46,057 nt of DNA from JBEBXQ01 sp040391535 (GTDB lineage Bacteria; Bacteroidota; Bacteroidia; Cytophagales; Spirosomataceae), in assembly GCA_040391535.1 (NCBI GenBank), contig JBEBXQ010000022.1, positions 1 to 46,057 of the forward strand, written 5' to 3'. A model generated the notes under the pieces. It saw nothing but the letters and a program-made list of their open reading frames with translations, ran no database searches and was not told the DNA's origin. How positions within the stretch are numbered: the stretch's first letter is position 1; every line of letters begins with the position of its first letter. The translations under genes were made by a program, and so were the position numbers. Shown one piece after another: positions 9,962-17,584 of this stretch.

Positions 9962-9985
9962 CCGGAAGGCAGATCTGCCTTCCGG
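9962..9985. repeat. Perfect 24-bp palindrome
   Basis: Twelve bases (CCGGAAGGCAGA) are followed directly by their reverse complement. It lies 14 bases after the susD stop and just before the terminator. It could be an extra 3' RNA stem or a protein site; there is no loop of its own. Confidence 0.6.
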
Positions 9986-9999
9986 TGCATGATACCGGG

Positions 10000-11865
10000 T
10001 TATCTTAATCCGTAATCATATCCGGGAGGCAGCATATCACGGGTTATGTTTCTGAAAGCATTTACCTGATTAATCGGCAGCGGTTTGATATAATGTTCCT
10101 GCTTCACATAGTCTTTCCACCGCAGAATATTATCCTGTGTTTCTTCCTTACTTTTAGGATTATTCTTTTTGATGCGGCTGACCAGCGATCTGGTGCGTTT
10201 CAGGATAAAGAAGGTATTGAACTCCAGGCCGATTTCACGGTGATATTCATTCAGTATAAAATCAAGATTAACCCCTTCTTTTTTATACGCATCCATCTCT
10301 TCTGGATTATCAAATGCCCGGGTCCAGACCGGCTGCAATGCTTCATATACCGCATTATTTCCCAGGTTCAGTTTCCAGTTACATTCGGCTACAATCAGAT
10401 GCATTTCTGCCAGCCGGATAACGATCGCATTGGCATGACCTTCTTCCTGCTTACCCATTTCCACACGGGAACGGTCAAAGAATTTTTTGATCGAATAATA
10501 CCTGCTGCGCTGTTTCAGCGGCCCGCCATAATATTCAGATCCGGGGTCATCCATATCAAATACCTCATTCATCCCGTCAAGATAATAGGCCTTCGGATCT
10601 TTCGACGCAACCCAGTCATCATGAAATTTGTCTTCCTGTGGCGTGATCGCCCGTAACGGCATATAGCATACCGTATCACCCATTGATTTGGGGGCGGCTT
10701 TGTCGTCGTCAATTTTCAGATATACTGTTTCGAAGTTGGCCAGTTTTCTTTTATCATTGTCGGAGTACATCGTTATCCAGGAGAAATTCGGCATAATGTG
10801 CCTGTACTCTCTTCCATAGTACATCGAGTGAGCAGGCATCACATAATCAAAGGTACTGCCGGCGTCATTCAGCCGGGTCACGACCAGCGACTTGGTCGAT
10901 GATGTTACGGACCCGTCCGCATTAACATGCATTTTTAAGGTTTCGTTGGTCCGGCCCACTCCGGGTCTGTGAAAAGTCTGCGCATTGGTATTGAACATTT
11001 TATCGGTTGTCCACTGAACGCTCCAGATCACTTCATTACTCATCTTGTTAAACGCGTCGAAAACTTTGCTGTAATCATTTTCCAAAGAATAGCCGTAGTC
11101 GTTAATAACACTGGTTGCAAGACTTTTGGCTTCTTCATAAACACTTTCCAAAGAGCTGTAGCCCAGTTTGGCGTACAGGTTATATTCAGGTTCAGCACTG
11201 TATTCTTCATGTGAATAACCGGCTATAGCTAACAAAAATCTCGATTTAAAGGCCTTTGCAACACCCTGTGAGAACCTGCCAAATTCAGGAGTTTCGGCTC
11301 TTACCGGCAGCTTTCCGATCGCATAGTTGATATCAGCCAGGATCTGCGTATAAAAAAACTCAACCGGTTTTTGGTTGATTTCCAGCATGGATTCATCAAA
11401 TTCCGTAAAAACCTGTTCCTGATAATGCCCGTACTTTCCCCATAACTCAACCTGAATCTGATAAAAATGAGCCCGGAGGCCACGGATCTCTGCAAGGTAA
11501 ATTTCTTTTTTACGGTCTTCCGGATCATCGCCGATGATCTTTTCAATCCGGTTGGCAATCATGATTCCCTTGTGAAGGTCTCTGAATAATTCATTCAGAG
11601 TACCCCATGCCACATCTGATGATTCAGCATATGAATTGTTCATCGAGGAGGCGTTTTCAACAATGTCTCCGTAGTAATTTACCCTGAACATATTTTGCTG
11701 ATATAATAACCGGCAGCTGCTGTATACAGCCGCGACACCTTCATACAGGCCCTGCTCTGTCTGGTAATAGTCTTCGGTCATCTGACTTCTGGACTCCTCC
11801 ACAAGAAAATCCTGGCAACCGGACAGCAAGACAAGCAACAAGCTGGAAGCAATAATATTTTTCAT
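10000..11865 (-). CDS. SusD/RagB-family lipoprotein (pair 2)
   Basis: A 621-residue lipoprotein if started at the ATG at 11865; an in-frame ATG at 11877 is possible. I prefer 11865 because it leaves 13 bases after the susC stop, like the 12- and 19-base gaps of the other two pairs, and gives a compact signal peptide ending in LLSGC (Cys17). The frame also continues into the 3' end of susC, which is not real coding. SusD hallmarks are MTEDYYQTEQGLYEGVAAVY near the N-terminus, EIRGLRAHFYQIQVELWG, VIRLAEMHLIVAECNWKL and a C-terminal PLPINQVNAFRNI. It is longer and more divergent than pair 1. It should bind ligand at the surface with the adjoining SusC; no enzyme gene in this unit reveals the ligand. 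Confidence 0.92.
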   Translation of the reverse strand: MKNIIASSLLLVLLSGCQDFLVEESRSQMTEDYYQTEQGLYEGVAAVYSSCRLLYQQNMFRVNYYGDIVENASSMNNSYAESSDVAWGTLNELFRDLHKGIMIANRIEKIIGDDPEDRKKEIYLAEIRGLRAHFYQIQVELWGKYGHYQEQVFTEFDESMLEINQKPVEFFYTQILADINYAIGKLPVRAETPEFGRFSQGVAKAFKSRFLLAIAGYSHEEYSAEPEYNLYAKLGYSSLESVYEEAKSLATSVINDYGYSLENDYSKVFDAFNKMSNEVIWSVQWTTDKMFNTNAQTFHRPGVGRTNETLKMHVNADGSVTSSTKSLVVTRLNDAGSTFDYVMPAHSMYYGREYRHIMPNFSWITMYSDNDKRKLANFETVYLKIDDDKAAPKSMGDTVCYMPLRAITPQEDKFHDDWVASKDPKAYYLDGMNEVFDMDDPGSEYYGGPLKQRSRYYSIKKFFDRSRVEMGKQEEGHANAIVIRLAEMHLIVAECNWKLNLGNNAVYEALQPVWTRAFDNPEEMDAYKKEGVNLDFILNEYHREIGLEFNTFFILKRTRSLVSRIKKNNPKSKEETQDNILRWKDYVKQEHYIKPLPINQVNAFRNITRDMLPPGYDYGLR

Positions 11866-11878
11866 AGTTTTAGCCATT

Positions 11879-14800
11879 TTAAAAATTAAAATTAACACCA
11901 AGCACATAGGAAGCAGGAATGGTATACATGGTATTAGGTTGCTCGGGATTGACGTCAGCCGGAGCCGCTTTGTATACATACAGCGGATTGCTTGCCTGCA
12001 AATAGACGCGCATGCGGGTGGCTTTCATTTCCTTAAACAAACCAGCAGGATTATATCCTAAAGCAATGCTCTGCACTTTAATAAAGTCACCTTTGAAAAT
12101 ACTGAGTGTACTTGAAAACCGGTGCGACTGTGCAGTGTGCGCCCTTGGCCAGTCGTTGGTAGGGTTCAGTGGAGTCCACCAGTCGATAGCATCAATTATA
12201 TATTTATCAGCATTCCATTCAGCAGTGTAGTTACTGGCAGTAATGTAATGTCCAAACTGCCCTACCAGATTAAATGAAAAGTCGAATTGCTTATACCGCA
12301 TGGAATTCTGGATGGAAGCCAGCATCTTAGGCTCACGCTGACCGATAATGAATTTATCTTCATCTGTAAATGCAAAATCATTATCCCGGTCGACCAGCTT
12401 GATTTCCCCGGGCTGCATATTATATTGCTTGGCTGTTTCCTGTTCATCAACCTGCCAGATCCCCGTTTTTTTATGATCCCAGACCACACTTATCGGATAA
12501 CCGATAAACCATTGATTAGCCCGGTCATCTTTACCCTCTGTAAGAACGGTGATCTTATTTTTATTTTTTGAAACCATCCCTGTTACAGCCCAGTCGAAGT
12601 CCTTTTTGTTAACAATTCTTGAAGTGACTGAGAATTCCACTCCTTTATTAATGGTTTCTCCGATGTTCTGCCATATGGTACTGAATCCGGTAGCTTCAGG
12701 AAGCACCCTTTGCGTCAGTAATCCTTCATTTGTCGTATAGTAATACTCCAGGCTTCCTGACAACCTGTTGTTAAACAACCCATAGTCTAAGCCCACGTTC
12801 CATGTTTTGGATACTTCCCAGCCCAGGCTTTTATTAGCAATTCCACTGGGTGCCCAGGTAAAAATACCGTCACTTCCCCAATTGTAAGTACTTTGAGACA
12901 GTGTGGTCAGGGTCTGGTACGGGTTAATAGCCTGGTTTCCTACCTCGCCATAGCTTGATCTGAACTTAAGATTGGTTAATACACGCTGAGAGGCCATAAA
13001 TGCTTCTTCACTTATCACCCACGCCATCGAAAACGACGGAAAAGTTCTCCATCGGCTTTGTGTGGCCAGGCGTGAAGAGCCGTCAGCCCGTACAGCCACA
13101 TTGAGCAGATACCTGCCCATGAACTCATACTGTCCGCGGAACATATAAGAAAGAAGTGTGGATTTTGTATAATCCGACCAGATATTACGGTTAATAATTC
13201 CTGTCTGCAGAAAATGATACCCCATATACTGAGCCGGTATATCCTGCGAAGAAGCCCCTATCGTTTCTGAATTGTTACGGATTGCCTCCACCACGGCCGT
13301 ACCCATGAGCTGATGTTTGTTGTTAATCGTCCGGTCAAAGTTCAGAATAGCATTCCAGGTAATATTGGACTCCCCGCGTTTCTCAAAACTTCCGTAGTTT
13401 AATCCCAGATTCTGATAGCTGGTTCTTGAGTCGCGGTAAATCCCGCGTGACCGGTTATGGTAATCAAATTTAAGGTTGGTGGTAAATTTAAGCCATTCAA
13501 GAGGCCTGACATCCGCTTTAAGAATAATATCCGCCATTTCACCACCCCGCTCATCAAGCAAATGCCCCTTTTCATAATTCCAGAGAGCGTTTACATATTT
13601 TTCTTTTCCGACGGCATCTTTCATCCCGTTTTCAGGGTTCTCATCAATATAAGGCGTTTCAAACGGAGACATTCTCCGCATGTTATCCCACATATTATCC
13701 GGCCATCCTGTATTCCTGCGAAGGCTCAGTCTGCTGATAGTGCCCAGATTCAGCCATTTGGTTACTTTCAGATCTGCATTGGCATTCAGGACGTGGCGTT
13801 TAAAACTGACTGTTTTGTAATAAGAATTATTATCCTGAAAGTTATAAGAGATACGGTAATTGAGCTTGTCAGTACGGTTACTCAGACTGATATTGTGCCC
13901 CTGGGTAAAGGAGCTTTCATTAAACAGAGCCTTCTGCCAGTCAAAATTGATTCCCTTTTCATAATAATTCGTTGCCCAGGTTGAATGAAACATTTCCATT
14001 CCTGTCCTGGTATCAATATGTGAATTTTCCCATAAATCCGGATTCGCGGCACCATGAGTCTGATAACGCATCACGTCTCTAATGAGCTCCGCATATTTCT
14101 CTGCGGACTGCATCCTGATAAATTCGTAACGGTTAACACCTACATAAGAACCTATTTCCACATTCAGCTTATTAATGCCCCTTGCTGCTGCTTTTGTCGT
14201 AACCAGGATGACCCCGTTAGCCGCCCTTGAACCGTAGACAGCAGTAGCGGCCGCATCCTTCAGAATTTCCATTGACTCCACGTCTGAGCTCACAAGATTA
14301 TCCCAGCTGCCCGGCATACCATCAATAATGAGTAAAGGTGAATTGCTGGCAGATAATGACCTGCTTCCTCGGATACGGATAGACGGTTCTTCCCCGGGTT
14401 GCCTTGACGGACTGATATATACCCCGGCGGCCTGCCCCTGCATGGCATCCATCACATTTACACTCGGGAACGTTTCGATTTGTTTTGTATCAATTGTCGA
14501 GACGGAGCCTGTTAAACTGCTACGTTTCATGGTACCATATCCCACCACCACCACTTCATCCAGCGCTTTAGTGTCTGACAGCAGTACTACCTCTATCCGG
14601 GTTTTATCTCCGACTGTCAGCTCCTGACTGATGTACCCGACAAAAGAAATGACCAGCACTGCATTACTTTCGGTATTGAGGATAAAATTCCCTTCACTGT
14701 CTGTGATAGTTCCTTCTGTCGTTCCTTTGATCAGAATATTCACTCCGGGCAGGGATTCTCCGCCGGCATCGGTTACTTTGCCACTGATTTCTTTCAGTGA

Positions 14801-15001
14801 CAGCAGAATTGCCTCCCTTGGGGTTCGTAAACTCCGTTTATTCTCTTCATCTGCCGCCTCAGCAAATGCCACTCCTGAACAGAAGACTGACATCAGTAGA
14901 TTCATCAGTGTGTACTGCAGGATTTTCCCTGGCAGATTAGTCCATTGGGGTTTAAGTTTTTTCACCATCTTGAAAATCATGAATAATTGTAAATACTTCA
15001 T
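11879..15001 (-). CDS. SusC/RagA-family TonB-linked transporter without STN domain (pair 2)
   Basis: A 1040-residue transporter from the ATG at 15001 (MKYLQLFMIFKM); upstream in-frame codons to 15058 give an unlikely N-terminus. After a signal region (1-50) the CarboxypepD-regulatory-like domain follows directly (71-141, PGVNILIKGTTEGTITDSEGNF), then a TonB-box-like DEVVVVGYGTMKRS near 148-161, the plug with VESMEILKDAAATAVYGSRAANGVI and the barrel ending in NFNF. It lacks the STN domain found in pair 1, so it is not expected to signal to a FecR. It lies 482 bases downstream of the ECF sigma gene and 13 bases upstream of its susD partner. Substrate unknown. Confidence 0.93.
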   Translation of the reverse strand: MKYLQLFMIFKMVKKLKPQWTNLPGKILQYTLMNLLMSVFCSGVAFAEAADEENKRSLRTPREAILLSLKEISGKVTDAGGESLPGVNILIKGTTEGTITDSEGNFILNTESNAVLVISFVGYISQELTVGDKTRIEVVLLSDTKALDEVVVVGYGTMKRSSLTGSVSTIDTKQIETFPSVNVMDAMQGQAAGVYISPSRQPGEEPSIRIRGSRSLSASNSPLLIIDGMPGSWDNLVSSDVESMEILKDAAATAVYGSRAANGVILVTTKAAARGINKLNVEIGSYVGVNRYEFIRMQSAEKYAELIRDVMRYQTHGAANPDLWENSHIDTRTGMEMFHSTWATNYYEKGINFDWQKALFNESSFTQGHNISLSNRTDKLNYRISYNFQDNNSYYKTVSFKRHVLNANADLKVTKWLNLGTISRLSLRRNTGWPDNMWDNMRRMSPFETPYIDENPENGMKDAVGKEKYVNALWNYEKGHLLDERGGEMADIILKADVRPLEWLKFTTNLKFDYHNRSRGIYRDSRTSYQNLGLNYGSFEKRGESNITWNAILNFDRTINNKHQLMGTAVVEAIRNNSETIGASSQDIPAQYMGYHFLQTGIINRNIWSDYTKSTLLSYMFRGQYEFMGRYLLNVAVRADGSSRLATQSRWRTFPSFSMAWVISEEAFMASQRVLTNLKFRSSYGEVGNQAINPYQTLTTLSQSTYNWGSDGIFTWAPSGIANKSLGWEVSKTWNVGLDYGLFNNRLSGSLEYYYTTNEGLLTQRVLPEATGFSTIWQNIGETINKGVEFSVTSRIVNKKDFDWAVTGMVSKNKNKITVLTEGKDDRANQWFIGYPISVVWDHKKTGIWQVDEQETAKQYNMQPGEIKLVDRDNDFAFTDEDKFIIGQREPKMLASIQNSMRYKQFDFSFNLVGQFGHYITASNYTAEWNADKYIIDAIDWWTPLNPTNDWPRAHTAQSHRFSSTLSIFKGDFIKVQSIALGYNPAGLFKEMKATRMRVYLQASNPLYVYKAAPADVNPEQPNTMYTIPASYVLGVNFNF

Positions 15002-15483
15002 TTCAGTTGCTTTCTCAGTTAATCTCATGCTAAACTCATGTGCATGTTGAAAAATCACGCAGATGCTTCCACTTCAATTGTTCTTTTGTTTCGCTCATAG
15101 TCTTCAGGTTAAATGGGTTAAAGTATATTCAGAATCATTATCACATATCCACAAATGTTCTGCTGTTCTGCCACGGACATAAACAGCAGAACATTTGCAG
15201 GTGACCCACAGATTTATGATCTGCAGATCGCCTGGATATAACAAGGACCGGTTACTACCTTACAGCAGTTCTGTCCACTTTCCAGAAATTTTCCTTGTAG
15301 TAATTGTCAGCCCGAGACTAAAAGATGAAGAAATCGGGTAATTATTGTAATTAAGAGAAGATACACCTGAATATACTAAGCATAAACCGACAGGAAAGCA
15401 TAGTTTTTTATATTAATTTACATAAATAATACAAAAATGAGCCATTGTTTACCTTAATAATCTTTGTTTATTACAACAAAAAA
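15002..15483 (-). promoter_or_regulatory. Leader/promoter region of susCD pair 2, after the ECF sigma gene
   Basis: This 482-base non-coding stretch contains a perfect 16-bp inverted repeat (15152-15197, listed separately) and a 12-bp palindrome GATCTGCAGATC at 15218-15229. I found no clean TAnnTTTG promoter on the minus strand and no hairpin-plus-T terminator for the sigma gene. The promoter may be an ECF-type site that I cannot recognise. Confidence 0.45.
15152..15197. repeat. Perfect 16-bp inverted repeat with 14-nt spacer
   Basis: CAAATGTTCTGCTGTT (15152-15167) pairs without mismatch with AACAGCAGAACATTTG (15182-15197). It lies about 150 bases upstream of susC pair 2. Neither side carries a T-tract, so it is not a standard terminator; an mRNA leader structure or an operator for a dimeric regulator are the options. 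Confidence 0.65.
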
Positions 15484-16074
15484 TCAATTGAACAAATGAC
15501 AATAAAGCGTAGTAATTCCTATCATAACATGATCACTGAGATGAAACCGTATATGTTTCAGGGCTTTGGTAAGGTGGTATTCAACAGCCTTTTCCGAGAG
15601 GTTGTAATGCCTGGCTATATCTGCAACAGACCAGTATTCAAACCGGCTTCGTATAAAAATATCCCTTGACTTTAAAGGGAGATCCTGTAAGCCGCGATCA
15701 ATGGATGCCTGCAGATCATTGTATAAGATAGTGTTCTCTGTTTCTGTATTGATATATTCTGCCAGGTCTTCAAAGTAATCCTCATATGTAAGTGTTTCTG
15801 TTCTGGACCGCAGATAATCAATTACCTCATACCGAACCGCCGTAAACAGATAACGATTCAGATGGGTCACTGACAGGGAAGCGCGTTCTTTCCAGAGGCG
15901 GGTAAAAATCTCCTGTACAATTTCTTCAGCGGCTTCACGATCATTGATTTTCCTGCATACTACCTGAAACATCTGATACCAATAGGCTTTGTAGATAGCA
16001 GTAAATGCATTCTGATCCCCGGAACGTAATCCCTCTAACCATTTACTATTATTATCGATTTCCGTCTTGGTCAT
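15484..16074 (-). CDS. ECF-type RNA polymerase sigma factor (Bacteroidota sigma-70 family)
   Basis: A 196-residue ECF sigma factor. Region 2 spans about 25-91 (FTAIYKAYWYQMFQVVCRKI, AAEEIVQEIFTRLW, NRYLFTAVRYEVIDYLRS) and region 4 about 127-177 (GLQDLPLKSRDIFIRSR, SVADIARHYNLSEKAVEYHLTKAL, a helix-turn-helix). Regions 1 and 3 are absent, as expected. Members of this family control susCD-type loci together with a FecR anti-sigma factor. The genes downstream on the same strand are a susCD pair, then a terminator and fecR, so it is the obvious partner for the FecR at 8663-9700. The target promoters cannot be read out with confidence. Confidence 0.95.
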   Translation of the reverse strand: MTKTEIDNNSKWLEGLRSGDQNAFTAIYKAYWYQMFQVVCRKINDREAAEEIVQEIFTRLWKERASLSVTHLNRYLFTAVRYEVIDYLRSRTETLTYEDYFEDLAEYINTETENTILYNDLQASIDRGLQDLPLKSRDIFIRSRFEYWSVADIARHYNLSEKAVEYHLTKALKHIRFHLSDHVMIGITTLYCHLFN

Positions 16075-16662
16075 TTTTTCTTAACAGGAATATAATACTT
16101 CAGTCTGTACGGATTCCAATACGCACCATGGGTACAAAAATAGACGAGATTCTGATCATATTCCCTTAATAGAGGGTTCATTTTCAAAAGATTATTTTGT
16201 CGTGTCCGTTACAAAACAATATCTGCCGCACCGATTACCATTGGAATGCAAATTCCTGTTAATGGCCTGAGATTAAAAAAATACCTATGAAAAATATCCA
16301 CATTACCGTATTTTACAATTATCAACAAGCATGTTCATAATAACGCACACTCCTGTTTGTAGAATTATAAAATCCTGAAAAAGAACAATATGCAGTGTTG
16401 ATATCTTTGTTGACAAATCTTTTATAATCCACGGCACCTGTGGACCACCAGTGGATAACCTGCCCTTTGGCATGTGTAATTATTGCCTGCATTGATAAAA
16501 CCGGAAGTTGTTTTTCAAAGATTCGCTCGCGCAGATCCGGTTGATTATAAGCGATTTTCTCACAAAAATGAAGGTCTGCCCGTCATTTCCTTCCATTTTC
16601 CTTTTCATTGTCTATTTTTACAGACTTGTTTATCTATTCACCATCATAAGCAACCAGTTGTT
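16075..16662. promoter_or_regulatory. Divergent intergenic region between sigma gene and PEP-hydrolase-like gene
   Basis: A 588-base non-coding region. It holds isolated -7-like elements in each direction: CAAAAATA at 16135-16142 (TATTTTTG on the minus strand, toward the sigma gene) and TATCTTTG at 16402-16409 (plus strand). Neither has a TTG at the proper distance. A bulged hairpin (CCATT-GGAAT / ATTCC-tgtt-AATGG) lies at 16238-16265. Nothing coding was recognised. Confidence 0.4.
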
Positions 16663-17532
16663 ATGCCAAATCCATGGACGGGTAAGGGGAATCCTTATAC
16701 CAAACAAGAAGTAAGAGATCGTTTACAAAAAACAGTAGATCAGCAGCAAGCTATTATTGCCGCAGGTGCAGGTACGGGGATCAGCGCCAAATTCATTGAA
16801 AAAGGAGGGGCTGATCTGATTATCATATACAATTCCGGCCGTTTCAGAATGTCCGGCCATGGCTCCACAGCCGGACTGATGGCTTATGGGGACGCTAATG
16901 CCGTAGCTATGGAAATCGGTGAATTTGAAGTATTACCTGTGGTTGAAGAGATTCCGGTGATCTGCGGTGTGCATGGCTCTGACCCCCGCCGGCGCATGTG
17001 GCATCACCTGCTGAAAGTAAAGGAAATGGGGTTTTCAGGTGTGAATAACTTTCCGACACATTGCATTGTGGACGGGCATTTCCGGAATGTTCTCGAAGAA
17101 ACCGGAATGGGTTTCGATAAAGAAGTAGAAATGATTCGACTGGCGACTAAAATGGATCTGTTTTCTATTGTCTATGTAGCTACACCTGAAGATGCCGTAC
17201 AAATGGCCGAAGCAGGAGCCGATGCGATCATTGCTCATGTGGGTACCACCGTTGGCGGGTCGATAGGAGTAGTAAACGCGACCTGCAGCATGGACGATGC
17301 CATTGAAAGAACAGAAAAAATCATTGAAGCGGCCCGGAAAGTGAATCAGGATATTTTCTTCCTGGCACACGGCGGCCCTGTGAATACCCCGGATGATGTC
17401 AGCATTATGCTTGAAAAATCAAGCGCGCAGGGTTTCGTGGGTGCTTCCTCTCTGGAACGCATGGGCGTAGAAGCTTCACTCACCAACCTTACCCGGGAAT
17501 TTAAAGCTTTGACCTTACCTTCAAAAAAGTAG
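16663..17532 (+). CDS. Phosphoenolpyruvate hydrolase-like / Tm-1-type TIM-barrel protein
   Basis: A 289-residue TIM barrel starting at the ATG at 16663; the open frame continues 60 codons upstream, but that part is low-complexity and unlike the family. Conserved blocks are GAGTG at 35-39, YNSGRFRM at 56-63, AGLMAYGDANAVAMEI at 70-85, GVNNFPTHCIVDG at 126-138 and AHVGTTVGG at 191-199. This matches the PEP_hydrolase / TIM-barrel family that forms the C-terminal half of plant Tm-1 proteins. In many bacteria it is encoded next to a UPF0261 (Tm-1 N-terminal) ATP-binding protein; none lies in this window. Cytoplasmic; the true reaction is uncertain. The M14 peptidase gene begins 52 bases downstream and may be cotranscribed. 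Confidence 0.85.
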   Translation: MPNPWTGKGNPYTKQEVRDRLQKTVDQQQAIIAAGAGTGISAKFIEKGGADLIIIYNSGRFRMSGHGSTAGLMAYGDANAVAMEIGEFEVLPVVEEIPVICGVHGSDPRRRMWHHLLKVKEMGFSGVNNFPTHCIVDGHFRNVLEETGMGFDKEVEMIRLATKMDLFSIVYVATPEDAVQMAEAGADAIIAHVGTTVGGSIGVVNATCSMDDAIERTEKIIEAARKVNQDIFFLAHGGPVNTPDDVSIMLEKSSAQGFVGASSLERMGVEASLTNLTREFKALTLPSKK

Positions 17533-17584
17533 CTTTTTCTGCACACTTCCGAGACAAAGTATTTTAACATTATTCTGAAAATCC

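Noticed and set aside
11866..11979. Upstream extension of the susD pair-2 frame into susC
   Set aside because: It overlaps the susC 3' end; the ATG at 11865 gives a normal lipoprotein signal and spacing.
5045..15001. Recent duplication of the two left susC genes
   Set aside because: Their plug and carboxypeptidase-like segments are similar in protein but clearly diverged in DNA, and one lacks the STN domain; this is family resemblance.
15002..15058. N-terminal extension of susC pair 2
   Set aside because: The extra residues do not resemble a signal peptide; the ATG at 15001 fits the family better.
16483..16662. 60-codon extension of the PEP-hydrolase-like frame
   Set aside because: The residues are unlike the family, and the conserved protein begins at 16663.
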